A DNA stretch of 64,000 nucleotides from Phoronis australis (GCA_002633005.1 NMRA01000732.1:1-64000); one strand, 5' to 3'; shown: positions 22,701-37,700, counted from the first letter of the stretch. Numbers and translations are program-made. Notes: generated by a model not told the origin, from the letters alone.

Positions 22701-25700
22701 GCGAAGGTATTGTCGTCTCGTTAATGGAAACCTATTTGCCGAATCTCATGAAAATACATTACTGAAATCCAAGGATACAGCGACAAACGTAAAAAACATT
22801 TTGCTACAAGTAGGCACAATGGGTATTTGGATCAGTTCGACACTTGTTACCATTTGTCTTCAGCTCCATAGGAACACATCTTTCAAATTTCATTAACTCC
22901 TTCAAAGGTTTAAGGAGATTTGGCCTCAGATGCAAAAGCAAAACAAAATCACTACTAGGGGACAACACAGTAGTCGGACCTGTCAGAAAGTAAATTTTAG
23001 TAGTGGCCTTCTCATCAGGAACACAGCTGTAAATTCTCATAATGATCCTTTGTGCGGTATGCCAGATAGGGAGGTGGACGCCAGAAAATTGAAGCAAAAA
23101 TATCAAAAATAGCTACCAGGTGGTGCAAAAAATATAAAATCTTTGCGAAAATGAGAAGGCATTGTCATCTCTTTAATAGAAACCTATTTGCAAAATTTCA
23201 TGAAAATACATTACTGAAATCCGAGGGCACAGTGGTATCTGGATCAGTTCCACATTTGTTACCAATTGCCGATGGCTCCATAGGAATACATCTTTCAAAT
23301 TTCAGAAAGCTCTTTTAAAGGGTTAAGAAGATTCAGCGGCAGGCACAAAAGAAACAAAATCACCACTAATGGGGTGATACAGTAGTTAGACCCATACGAA
23401 AGTCAATGTCAGTTGTGGCCTTTTCATCAGCAACACATCTGTAAATTTTCATAATGATCCTTTGAGTGGTATGGCACATAGAGAGGTGGACACCAGAAAA
23501 TGGATGCAAAACTAATAAAAAATGTTCGCAAGGTGGCGTAAAATTTGTTGAATCTGTCCAAAAATGGAATGGCATCACTGTCTCTGTATTAAAATCTTTT
23601 CTGCCGCATTTCGTGAAAATCCGTTAAGGAACTCCGAAGATACAGAGGCAAACGTTAAAAAAAAATTGCCACTAGGGGGCACAGGGGTATTTGGGTCGGT
23701 CTGAAACTCGTCGTCATTTGTCGTCAACCACATAGGAACACACCTTCCAAATTTCATTAAGATCCTGCAAGGGGTTTAGGACACATAGCCACAGATGCCA
23801 GATGGCCGGACAGAGATGACAGCAATATGCACCCACATATAAATATGTGGGCGTATAAAAAACAAATCAATAAAGTGACACAGCCTCCTGTTAGCAGTGT
23901 GAATGTCTATACCTGACTTTCTACTAGCATAGCCATGTCCATAAACATGTCGTGTAGTTCTTGTATGCTTTTTTCTAACTTCATGATATCTGCGTGCCGG
24001 GCCTCTATGTCAGCTAGTGACTGTTTGGCCTGCTGGGTTTCCATGATTATCTGGAAAATATAATTAAGTAATTACAACAAACAACTATTGAAGGATTTCT
24101 GTGACAGGTAAGTGCGTATCCAAGGATAGGCCTATACTCAGTTTCCTTTTTTAACAGCAATGTAAGAAATTAAAGTCCTCCACTTGCACAGCCTTCAAAT
24201 AGAGAAATTTCATGAAAATCCACTGAGGATTTCCCAAGATACAGAGGTAAACGTTAAAAACTACAATTGTCACTAGGGAGCACACTTGTACACGGATAGG
24301 TCCGAAATTTGTTGTCATCCATTGTCAGCTTCATAGGAACAAATCTGCCAAATTTCATCAAGATCCTGTGAGGGGGTTTAGGAGATACAGCTGAAGACGC
24401 CGGACGGCAATATGCACCCACATATAAATATGTGGGCGCATAAAAAACTCTCGAATGGACTTTTCCATTTTTTGTTCTAAAAATGAACCAATTATGCAGA
24501 TTCTACATTTTTAAATGAATGTTTTTGTAACTTTGTTACATTTAAAGAAAGATAAATAATTTTAGGGACTATAATGCTGTCTGACATATCCATGTTACCA
24601 TTTCACCCTTTCAGGGTTCATAACTGACAATGGATCAAAGATTACACAAGCACAAGTGCTGGCATATTTGTCTGGTGCCAATACCCAATCCGGTTGATGA
24701 CCTGAGAGACAATTTTTAGGCTCACATGAATAATTCATGTGATTTTTAATGAAATACTCTGATATGTGCAATATTTCAGGGCAATTTAGCTTTTATTTAT
24801 AAAAAATTCTTTTTAATTAAGCGCTCAAGACTGTATGAAGCGGCCGAACTGAGAATTGTTTTTTCACTTTGAAAACAAACGCCTACATCACAGGAAAGGC
24901 ATTGATGTCTGCAATACAAAAATAAAAAAATATCAAAATTGCATGGTGCACTCAAAAGTTATCGCTATTTATGGGACAAATTTTGACTTTACTCTGGTGG
25001 GGTCGACCATCCAGCAGTATCAGTGTCATAGGTTATGGATTTACAGTGCTTAAACATTATTTTCACAAACATTCTAGCAGTAAAATTTAGTAACATTTTT
25101 ATTTACCTACCATTCTGTACAATCCAAGAGTTTATACCAGAGTTTAATAACGCAGGTGTAACTTATTGAACTGAGTGGTTAAAGTGCTCACAATTCACAT
25201 TGGAAAATCTTTTCTCTTATCAAACCATCAATTGACATTTGTATGAAAAGAGCCATTTAATAATTAGCTGAATAACAAATAAGTGCTTCGACTTTCCAAA
25301 CCCGAGAAATGAAAATGCTAACTAAAGCAATTTGGGTATCTGAACCATTAAATACAGACACAGCAAATAGGCTGCACACCTGGAAGACTGGTTTATTATT
25401 TGTTACAGCGATACATAACCTTACCATCCGAAATGAAGATTTCCTCTTCAGACAGTTGAGAAAACCATCCACAGATGGCGTGACTGTTGTGACAAGACAT
25501 TACCTTTAGGCAGACCACTGATGAGTCATGAAAAGTGCATAACAGTAAAACTTACCCCTTGAGTGAATATAGCTGGGTTACCAGCTTCCAGCATGTCTTC
25601 AAGTTCCTCATTTGTGGTCTTTTTCCCAGCTAGAAAAAAGAACAACTAGATGTAGAGTCCAGTAACATCAAGTCATCAACAATATTCAGACACATATGCC

Positions 25701-28700
25701 AAGTTTTAGATAATTAGGTGAGGCTAATTATAACGTGAAAATTCTCGTTGTGATTCCGTAATATTGATGGAGAAATTATAATACTTATGGAAACTCCCTT
25801 AACATTTCTCCCGATGTTGCAGTCACCTATCTCCTACTCTGGACTGACGAGTTTATCAATTGCCCGTACACTTCCTAGTAGGAATACATATGCAAATGTT
25901 AATAATGATCCTAAGAGCCGTTTGGACATGTGAGATGTGGATGCCAAAAAACAGACTCAAAAATAACATCAATGGCCATTAGATGGTGTACTATAAACTG
26001 GCAACACCTTCCCAATTTTAGAAACCAATTCCATCACATTTCATGAAAATCCGTGAAGGAATATTGGAGATACACAGGATAAAATAAGAGATTAAAACTG
26101 TCATTAGGGGGTACAGCGGAAATGCACAATCCGTCACGGACACAGAAATTCCATCGCCAACTTTAGCTCCAGTAACAAGTGATTGGTGTCGAGCAACAAA
26201 ACATTGGTCTCTGTGTGTAGCCTTCCTGTGTGTCTACCTTTTGGGACACATTAGTTAATATTGTGCTTTGCATGGTGCTAAGTATTTCTGTCTGACACAA
26301 CACACTGCATTACCATTGTACTGAGCACAGACCAATGTCCACCAAAGCTGCTGTTCAATGCATTAAGAAGCTTTCTTGTGAGAATAGTTCACAATTGTGC
26401 TGACACAATCCTCAGCATGGAGGTATCACTCTCTGTATGAAGGTTGCCAGTGAGGAGACTCATGCAAAGATGAGGTGGAACAGCCTCTCAGTAAGCCTCT
26501 GTCTCAGCACCACATGGTGAATGTGAGCCTCTGTCTCAGCACCACATGGTGAACGTGAGCCTCTGTCTCAGCACCACATGGTGAACGTGAGCCTCTGTCT
26601 CAGCACCACATGGTGAATGTGAGCCTCTGTCTCAGCACCACATGGTGAATGTGAGCCTCTGTCTCAGCACCACATGGTGAACGTGAGCCTCTGTCTCAGC
26701 ACCACATGGTGAATGTGAGCCTCTGTCTCAGCACCACATGGTGAACGTGAGCCTCTGTCTCAGCACCACATGGTGAACGTGAGCCTCTGTCTCAGCACCA
26801 CATGGTGAATGTGAGCCTCTGTCTCAGCACCACATGGTGAATGTGAGCCTCTGTCTCAGCACCACATGGTGAACGTGAGCCTCTGTCTCAGCACCACATG
26901 GTGAATGTGAGCCTGTGTCTCAGCACCACATGGTGAATGTGAGCCTGTGTCTCAGCACCACATGGTGAATGTGAGCCTGTGTCTCAGCACCACATGGTGA
27001 ATGGGAGCCTGTCTCAGCACCACATGGTGAATATGAGTGGTATAAACTCTACAGTGTTCAAACACTTCAGCACCACATGGGACACTCTTTAAAGACAGCA
27101 GGTGTAAGGCTGCTAGACTGAGAGTTAGTTCTTGGTTTGTACGACGTGTCAGAGAGGCTGGTTGGGTGAAAACCAAGAATCCTTCCCAGAGTAGGCAAGT
27201 CAGATTTAAGATATCAACGTGATTGTCCCAGGCACAGGATTTGGATCCAACTAAGGAGAAATACTACAGTGAGGTTCCAGAAATTTTGATTGAAATTTTG
27301 CACATCCAGTGCTTCACTTGGATTATTAATACTGACTCATCTTCCATTCCTAGAGTGTTGCTGGCAAGTCTGGAGCCATGTTAAAGTACAAACTTCTTGA
27401 ATACAAGAAATCACACAACTTTGCTGAAAAGACTAACAGTATTATGTTTTAGAACTTGGCATAAGGACCTTTTAGAATAGAAATAAATGTTTAAGTACTG
27501 GGCTAATTGCTTTCGGTGAAGTCAAAAAAATACAATAATAATAATAATGATGATGATGATGATGATGATAAAAATAATAACAACCAGTCAAATGCACTCC
27601 ATTCCAGAACACAGCACATCAAAATTGTAGTGCTATGTATTTTTATGATAGAATTCTACTCATTAGAGGACAACACAAAGATATATTGAGCGCTGCTTCA
27701 TTAATATGACTATTACCTAGGTACATCCCCGTTTACACATTCAATGCAAACATTGATTGTTTGGATTTGATTTTGAGACGTGTCACAAAAATCTAGACCC
27801 AAAGCAAACCCTTTAACACTTCTGGTTTTCATGGTGTAATGTTTTTGTCTAAATAAAACATTTCATTCTTAGTTTTATCTTACTTTGAAGTTGGCTATTT
27901 TTGTCTCACCAAAGCAGCAATCAACACAGCTTTAAATGATTATCAACAAAAAACATTCTGATTTGACAAAATTTTCTTTATTTTGGAAAACGAAAATTGT
28001 GTTAGCATATTAACTTGAGAATAAAAATAAGTAACAAAATATAGATGTCCATTTTGCACTTTTGAGAGATGAAATTGAATGTAAAACTAAATATCCGTGC
28101 ATAGTGTTATTTGTCATAACTTAACATGGTAATGTATAAGTTCAAAAATAATTGAAACCAGATTCCATCAAATCAATTGAAGATACACAGCGTAACAGCA
28201 TTAGGCCAAAATCTTGGCACAGTCTTGTCCACTGTAGGTCACAAGCAGCGTACAACTTGAGGCAACAGAATCAAACTTCAGAAACTCAAGTATCAAAAAC
28301 ATAATCCCCAATGAGGGAAGTTGACAACGGCATATGGAAGTTAAGATTGGAGCAAAATGATAGTCGGGTGTAGAGAGAAAGAGATCAAGAGATAGGTCTC
28401 CGGTTGTACACTGCATGGACGTGAGGCGGCTTACTGATTTCCAACTGGCGCTGGATTCGACCTTTGCACCGTTCCCGGTAGTCCACCTGACATGTGTTGT
28501 AGTCGTTCATGACTTCCACAAATTTACGCGATAAGGTGGCGTGCTAGAATGAAACGAAAACTGGAAACTCAACGTCAAATCATAAATACACAGTGTAAAC
28601 GGAAACGGCATAGACAGAAGAGTGAACAACAGAAAGACAGAAGCAACCAATAGAGTGATGGAGTAGGTTGTCGTGACGACACGAAACAAACGGCCTTACT

Positions 28701-31700
28701 AATTTCCATCTGTCGTTTAATCCTTGATTTGCATCCATCGCGATAGTCAATCTGAGCTTTGTTGTAGCTGTTCATGACTTCAATAAATTTGCGAGATATC
28801 GTGCTGTGCTGTAAACAGACAGAGCTGGAGTTAAGCCACTTCACGGAAGGAGCCACATTTTACCTCAGCTACGACCTCTCTGTTGGTTAGAGGGTGCTAC
28901 AGTGACCCCTATAACCACAGATGCACAGATAGTGCACCTCACCACAACAGAGAGTAGAAGAGCTATGTTACAAACATTTTCATAATCTTCTTAACCAAAG
29001 AAAAATTTCTTTTCTAAAAAATCAACCATGCATCAAATGGATTTGACATTTCTGTCAATTCATCATCAGAGACTCAAAATTATTAATTTCGAAAGGCTGA
29101 AATTCCGTGAAATGGCCAATATACAAACATTATTTGGTTATCAAATAAAGCACATGCTGTACTGACATATGAAGAGATTGTGGATGTAACACACAGAACA
29201 CTTTCATGACCTCTGACATATCACATGATCACTTCTTGGTATACAACAGTGCTCTCAATGATTATCTGCTATTTACCCACAATGCTAAGCATAAACAGGG
29301 CACTTGTGATAACCACTATTTTCAATTAAGATTGGTTTGCCATTTGTCATTCGGGTGCCAATTAAGTTTTACAGCAGAATAGTTTGTTGTAATGCAGACA
29401 ATGGAAAATTTTGAAACACTGACTGAGTTGTTATGAATTGGTCTTCATTTGTCCGTCTCAGCTCAAAAGAATGTAGAGGTCCTACCTTCAGAAAACTAAG
29501 TCAATCAAACAATGTATTTTTGTAACTCTGCAAGAGAGAAAAGTTGACTTGTGATTTAGGAAATTTGTCAGTGCATCATCCCAAGTTTACGACATTCAGC
29601 TGAATGTTAAAGCAGTCACATGATCAATTTGTAGCCAACCAAATCCTTTGACATGACGATGTAACTAAGCCAACAAAATTAAAGTTCAGTCATGACCACA
29701 CTCATGCTCATCCTACCAATATTACAGAAGAAAATTCCTAATAAATCAACATATCTAAACACAAAATACACCCACAACATCATTACAAACATTTCTTGGG
29801 CTGTAGTGTAATATTAATTTGACTGATTTGGCCACTATATCAACGCTGAAAACTGGCTGGTGTGGGTACCTCACAAGCAAGAGTTTGACAATAATGAATG
29901 GACTAGAAATATTTTGTCAACAACCAAAATGGCCAAAAGGAGATGTCGCAGTAGTCTGAAAACCATTTAGTGCACGCACATACCCACCATACATCTTTGT
30001 ATGGAGTCCCGACAAAACCTGAAGAGCTGTTTTGACAATAACAGTTGGACAAGGAAAATCCTCAGAAAACTAAAACGGAAAAGGGGGTGCCGAATGCTGA
30101 TGCATCCCTGTCACATTACTCAGTGTCATGTTTCAACAAAATCTGTCGAGCTGTCTTGACAGCAATTAAAAGTCCAGCAAAAAATTAGCCGAAATCTACG
30201 ACGACCAACAGGGGGTGCCACAGAAGATGCATGCATGTAGCTGGCAAGTGAGCCACCTCCTGACATCGAGGCCACACTGATATGAAAAGAGCTATGTCAA
30301 CAACCAATGTCTAGTGCCAATATCTAGGATCATTAGTCCCATTATCTTACTTCAGTCCTCATCTGTGTTCTAATGTAACGTATTCACGAGACCAAAATGT
30401 TAACGCCATTCAATGCAACTCACAGGTATAACATCATCATCTAACGGTAAAACGGCTCCAATTCCATCTGACGGTGGACAATGGGAATTCCAGGGTTGAT
30501 TCGTTTGGTCATTTATCATAATAGAATTATTAATATCCACAATTTGGAAGGCTCAGGTAAAACCCTTGAACCAATTTACCACCATATAGAGATTTTTGAT
30601 GCCAATTCTGGAATTGGGCCAATCGCAGCAATACAATTGGTCACAACACAGGATGGAATTAGGTGTGCCTCTGTAGAACTGGTGAACTCAATCAGCCAGA
30701 CTTTGTATGTTAGTGTTTTATGCACCTCAAGGAGTATAGACTGGTTCCATACTCAAACACTAAGTTGTGTTACTGCTTTTGTTCTAATCTATGGCAAAAA
30801 GCATCAGCAAAATTGCTACGCAAAATAAAAGGTTTGGTCAGTGCAAGTGTGGTAAACCAACTAAAAGCAGGTTTTGGTTAAAAACTTCAGAATGTAATGC
30901 AAAGGTAATGGCGTATGGACGGAATGCAGACTTAGGACCACAATCAAATTTCTGTGGCTGCATAAAAACGAAGAAATTAGTGCCACTAAGACAGCTTTTT
31001 TATATTCTTTGGCTAAAAATTAACATCAGACACTTGACACAGTCCAGACGTCCGGTGATCAGCAAAAACAGAAAACAGCCTTATGACAACATATCTCCAC
31101 AAACAGCATATCCTTACATACAACATGACTATGTATGGCCAAGCCATTAATTAACCTCCTTGCTTCACTTAAGACGTTGTTATTAATCACTGGTCATAGT
31201 TTTGCATTTTCTGACGTAGGTTACAAATCCATCGTTGGTGATGACCTCAAGCAGGCTATATGAGGATGGACAGTAATCACACAGTAAAATAACATATACA
31301 GTTGTTGACAGTAATTTGTTACTACTCAGCAACTCAGGTCATGACCTGGGTGAGCGACCCCATGACACAGGAAGGGCAAAAATGACAGCCAATGATATTA
31401 GATAAAATCATCTGGTTTTGCTAGCCACCAAGTATATTCACTGTTACAAAACAGTGGGAGATAATAGTAGTTGGTACAAGGAGTGACCAACAGGACTGTC
31501 GGGCAAAATGCACTCATCACATGCGAGTAATTACTTCCAGAAGTGGCCAACAGGATCCTCTCTCCAATAGCGTTGAGTCTGAGCTTGGGATAAGAGATAA
31601 CACAAGTTTTATACACCAGTCATAAGTAATTGTAAAGTGGAAGCACAAGATGAAATCTCTGTCTTAAGTCACTTAAGTCTTAAGTCACTTTTCATGAAAC

Positions 31701-34700
31701 AGACCCAAGACTTAATTTTGCAGTTGGGCATCTGAAAGTACACCTAGTCCCACATTGAGTGACTACACGTTTTTGAAAACTGATAGACAATAAAGGTACA
31801 TGATGCCACCACTGTGATCTGACAACTGCATGTCCATGTTTGTCAGCTGTTATTGTGCCTTGGCATGAGTGACCAGACCTACCTGAGTTTTCCTGATCCT
31901 AAGGTCGGCAGAGGCAGCTGACGAGGGATTGGAATGTTCTTCTCTCTCTATCTCTTGTTCAATCACTGTTGACAAAATATGAGAAACCAAATTCAGGTAA
32001 CAGCGTGACTTGAATGTCAATACATTGGAGCAGAGTCGGAGCAAATAAAGAGAAGTTCTGTTCACTGGTAACGTTCATTACGTAATGCAAATTCTAAAAT
32101 CAAAGCCAAAACATTCAATGATCCCTTTTAAAACAGTTATGACAGAAAATTTCATAGCTTGTTCACCAATCTGACATGCAGATGGCGTACCGGCTGAGGA
32201 TGTAAGTAGCATTTGCTTCAAGTTTTTGTTAGCGCACATCAGAAGCAATCGAACCCAGTCACGTTTTCTGCAGATACACTACCTATTGGTGAAGATGTGA
32301 ACAAGTCTCAGAAGTCCTCACAAAACTATTATGGCTGCGATTATTATTTACATTATGAAATAACCAGTCAATGCTACACTGGCTACATGCGTACATTTCC
32401 AACTACAGCCATTACAGATAGAGATTCAGTAACACAATACCTGTTGACAAACTGTTCATATCCAAACTATAACAATAAATGCAAACATAAATTATCCATT
32501 TCTTTCACACAAATTGCCAAAACTGTCATTTCTTCATTTTCAAAGGCTGATTACTTTGCTACAAATAGTGTAAACTTCACCAAATATTGTTTTATAACAT
32601 CTACACAATATAAACTTGGGTTCTAATAGACAACAATTTTCTAAATCTTTGTTTTTGTGGAGCTTTGGCAAAAAAGAAAACCACTTGTTGGCCATAATGT
32701 GGGGTAAACAAGTGAAGAGTTACGGTAACTCAGACAACGGGCATGGTTTTCACACATGTGATTTCATTTTTCATGACGTACTTTTGCTAAGCAAAGCAGA
32801 TGCATAGGAATTTTTGGTAATAATTGTTCGCAAGGACAACTGAAAGCATTGAATTGATATGGTGCACAATGACACTTATTTTTTGTTAATTTCCACAGTT
32901 TACAGGATTCCCAAGACAAGTGAGAACCATGTCTACACATAATTACATATCCTACAGTTGTAGTGATGTTTCAATACTGACCATGTCCATCCAGACTGCT
33001 GCAATAATGTGTCAGTACTGATCATCATACAGCTGAGTAGAGTGACTTACCCTTTAACTTTGTTCTCACTTTATTTGCAGTTCGTTTGATATCCGTCATC
33101 AGCTCCTCTAGTTCACCCTTCACCTCTGCAAGTACAATTTCAACAGTTTTATCAGTGTATCGCCTATTTGGGTGGCGAATTATAAAGTTGTGCACCTGAA
33201 AAAAAAGAGTGAATGAGGTTGGATGCCGTTCGTTGCATACAAGAGGAAAACAGGGGTGAAGGTGGTGAACACAACGCAGTATCGACCATCTTCACAAAAC
33301 CTTTTAATGAACTGTGCACCACACTCTACTACATGAGAGCATCTAATTTTTATAAAAACGGGTACCATCTTCCAGAAATGGGCAACCAGGAAAATAAAAT
33401 AAAAAAGCAGCCACTAATGTATGGCAAAATTAAGGCTGTGAAGCCTGACATCAGATGTTCTGCGCCTAGTAGATCCCATTGTTTGAACAAAACATAAGCG
33501 CTAACACTAGAATGTACTGGATGTGTTTAAGATCACAGAATGGCTGAATGAACAACGAAGTGCTACAGATAGATTAATTGCAAAAATGTAAATGACATAA
33601 TTTGACTTAAATGCAATTGTAACAACATATTACGTAACAAAATATTATGGTAATATATCATATCATCAGTGTAAGGTGTAAACACACCATTTGAATATTA
33701 TTGATATTATTCTGCTTTCAAGGGTATTACAACAATAAATATTACATCCCCATGCCAATGCTTTTTTGCAGGAGTGTTGTTGACACACTGAACACGTATC
33801 TGTAGCTTAGTGGTGGAAAACAATTGTAACTTTATATTACAAGACCAAAATTAACAATAGACGTGTCATGACGATAAGACCAGTTTGACTAAGACCTACT
33901 CAGACTATGCCCAACAATGCCTGCTTTTACTCAAGTTTCCTTATCCAGCTCAATTATTATCTGACTGGTGTTGCCTAGTAACAAGTAAATTTAAGGTCAA
34001 GGGTTGATTAACTACAAATGAAGTTTATTGAAATATCACTTCTGTTCGCATAATTGCCAAAGCAAATGATGACTAGTAAACATGATAATTGATGACATAA
34101 CCTAATTTCTACATCAAAACTACACGATTCATTTGATATGTTCGAAAACCAAGAAGGTAATTAGCAAGACTATACACAAATACACCAGGTTCATAATGTT
34201 TCATAACTAGTGTCAATATTATCTTAGAATATATACATACATATATACATATACATATATATATACACACACACAATATGGTATATGTATGTGTGTGTGT
34301 GCGCGCGTACATCTCAGTGGAAGCTTTTAATTCCATTCCACACACATAGATGTTAGTCCAAAAAAGCATTTTTTGGTTCTGGTCTTTGTGTTTTTGAAAA
34401 TCAAGTCACTGGTGTGGTATTTATTTTTAGTTGTTCACTTTTTCAAAGCAAAGAATAAAATCTACCTGGGACAAACCAAAATGATGTAGGTTTTGCTCTT
34501 TTCTTTTACACATTGCTTGACAAATCATGACATTCAAAAGTTACCTTTCTTACTTTCTTGCTTAAATACCTTAATTGTACACCTTACCAAAAACACCAGA
34601 CCATGGATGAATTTTTTCAGTGGGGGGTGCAAGTTTCAAAATGAGTCGAGGTAGAGACCAGGGCGCCTGTTTCAAGAAAAGTGACAAAAGCCTTAATACA

Positions 34701-37700
34701 GAAATTTGGTCTTACGCTCCCACGTAATTGTTGAATATAGATTTAGCCAAGCAATTTTAAGTGGGAAACAGGCAAAAAATTCCAGTAGAAAAATTATAGA
34801 AATTATCTCAGTAACTAACAATTATTTGTATATCATAGAGACTGCCCTTTTGCTCGAGTGTGACTTATTTTTCAGAAATACATGTGTGTAGCATAAGACC
34901 AGTCACCTTTCATGAAACAACCAACTGTGTTGTTTGGCCTTAGTTGCGACACAGTCACAACTATGTTGTTTGGCCTTAGTTGTGATACAATCACATTAAC
35001 TGACAGTGAGACAACTGTATCCTCATACATACGCATTTTCTTAATTCCTGCAGTTTTGAGAACATGCCTCATAGAATTGCAAAGCCAGAACATCTGTCAT
35101 ATATTGTTAATCTCTATACGACAAAATCTGAAACGTAAGATGGCATAAAACCGACTTTTTCCGATTCTTAAAATATTAATATTCTTCAGTAGGGCAAGGA
35201 TGACGCTACATATTTATACAAAATGTATGCTATGTACCCCTTAGTTGAAAACTTATAATTTCACATGGAAAGCAGACAGAAACCCTTAATATCCACGCAC
35301 TTACAACACACAATGCACATGTAACAATGTGATGTAGTCATGGTCCTATTTGGTGACTACCAACTAAAAAACGCGACCTCAGACTGATGGTGGCAACTTC
35401 AGCTGAAAGCTCATTCGTCTTCACTCAGCTCACCAAACACGATCTTAAGTTCGTGATTTTTCACTACTTTCTATGTTTTTCAAAAAATTTAACATTTTTG
35501 AATTATTCACCCATATTCAAGCACTGAAATCAAAGTTTTTACCACCTCTTTGCTAAAATAAGACCAAAGAGGACAATCTCATTGTTACAGGCCAATGATA
35601 GCATCAGATATTATAATGACCTTACACAAAATTAAATACCCTTATTTGGAATATGGTAATAATAAGTTCATAACTTCTACAAACAGCAAAAATGTCATGG
35701 CTTTCAATATCAAACACTGAGTAGAAACGAAACTTCTATTGGATGTTTGGAAACTACCATATACGCCCTAATAAGCACCCAGGGTGCTTAGAAAATTCGT
35801 TCCGGGGGGAGGGCACTTAAGGTAGCCTAAGGTGGTTGAAACCCAATCTCCAAAATTACGTGCACAATTTTTTCAAGACTGTCGGATATTATTGATAAAT
35901 TGAAGATGTTACTGTAGAATTTTAGAACTGTAGGTAAGGCATTTTTTGCAAGTATAGTCCGGATACCTATCGTCGTCAGGCTCCAAAGGTCGTCCGCCAT
36001 CTTGTTTCACGTGCAGCGCAACCACGCGGGACTTAGCGTTCCAATTTGGAGTGCTCGTCTGCACGTTAGGTACTAACCTCTCGGGAGAAACACGCATGGA
36101 AGAACTGAGACTAAAATTAGTGCATTTACCGACTGTTTTTTTGAGACCACTTAAAAACTTGTCGATTTTACTAATGCACTTTTTTGTTCATTTTCAGAAG
36201 ATATTTTCGAAATTAAATTTTCTTCAGANNNNNNNNNNNNNNNNNNNNNNNNNNNNNNNNNNNNNNNNNNNNNNNNNNNNNNNNNNNNNNNNNNNNNNNN
36301 NNNNNNNNNNNNNNNNNNNNNNNNNNNNNNNNNNNNNNNNNNNNNNNNNNNNNNNNNNNNNNNNNNNNNNNNNNNNNNNNNNNNNNNNNNNNNNNNNNNN
36401 NNNNNNNNNNNNNNNNNNNNNNNNNNNNNNNNNNNNNNNNNNNNNNNNNNNNNNNNNNNNNNNNNNNNNNNNNNNNNNNNNNNNNNNNNNNNNNNNNNNN
36501 NNNNNNNNNNNNNNNNNNNNNNNNNNNNNNNNNNNNNNNNNNNNNNNNNNNNNNNNNNNNNNNNNNNNNNNNNNNNNNNNNNNNNNNNNNNNNNNNNNNN
36601 NNNNNNNNNNNNNNNNNNNNNNNNNNNNNNNNNNNNNNNNNNNNNNNNNNNNNNNNNNNNNNNNNNNNNNNNNNNNNNNNNNNNNCCGCTCTCCGGCCTC
36701 CTTTCGGCGGGGCCCCCTATATTAATATAGGGGCCCCGCTCTCCGGCCTCCTTTCGGCGAGGCCCCCTATATTAATATAGGGAGCCTCGCTTTTGAGGTC
36801 CGAAATTCAATTTTTTGCCTATGTCATTTTAATAAGAATAAGTCATTTTAAATAATAAGCTGTTATATGTATTAATATGGACACGGGGGCATATCTGGTT
36901 GTTAGAGGGAAGGGGGAGTACGACAGTTTAGCTCGGACATACGCGATACATATAGAAGAATTCCACCCATCGCCACCAATTCCATAACCCCTGTTCACAA
37001 CCAATTTCGCCCGTATAATTTTGAAGTCGTCTGACATTTATCTACCCGAGTGCACACATTGGCAGGTACTTCCTACCAACGCCCATTGATTAATGAGTTC
37101 AAGTCATATGCTGAGCTTTGGTGAGCAATGTTTTGTGTCATTATGCATAGATGCTGAATGAACTGCTTGACACACAGTGCCACCTCATTTTATGAATGTG
37201 TGAATTGCAACTGCAAACACTTGCAATAACAAATCAATAACCCAGTCAAATAATGTTTGGATTGTCTTGGAATAGAACAGTTAAATAAAAACATAACCAC
37301 CGCCATTTTCAGAGCATTTACTGCAGAAACATAGAATTGCTACATTTGGTGTAAGTGCAACACCACTCCACCATTCCATTTAAAGATGTATTTCCATGCT
37401 CCTAACTATGCTAATGTATAGCAGAAACTAATTACCACAATGCTATTTGAACATCATCTACACTAAACAAGGTGTAGTTGTATTCCTTGACAACTTGTAA
37501 ATGTGAAAACAAAAACATTCTGCATACAGATGACCTTTGCCCTAATGAAGTACCTTGGTGGCTCACACTGCCTGCATCATGCAGTGTTATTCCCCAATAC
37601 CACGTCACCATGCAGTGTTATTCCCCAATACCACGTCACCATACTTACTCGACATGGTTCAGTGATTTACGGTGGATCAATTACACAAAACTCGTTCTTA

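Noticed and set aside
22150-26140. Regular repeat spacing as a possible CRISPR array
   Set aside because: Eukaryotic gene context, units of 400-450 bp, diverged copies; a dispersed repeat family explains it. The 26.5-kb array has no spacers.
28860-28930. A possible third alternative exon upstream of 6a (donor-like GAG|GTAAAA)
   Set aside because: The translated sequence does not resemble the Hc helix and no matching acceptor or phase was found.
30481-31150. Overlapping 115- and 119-codon open frames
   Set aside because: Lie in a syntaxin intron, no domain or codon pattern suggesting selection, no neighbouring exon signals that link them.
32213-32626. 137-codon open frame
   Set aside because: Intronic, AT-rich, no recognisable motif.
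36051-36725. 224-codon open frame
   Set aside because: Most of it is an N gap.
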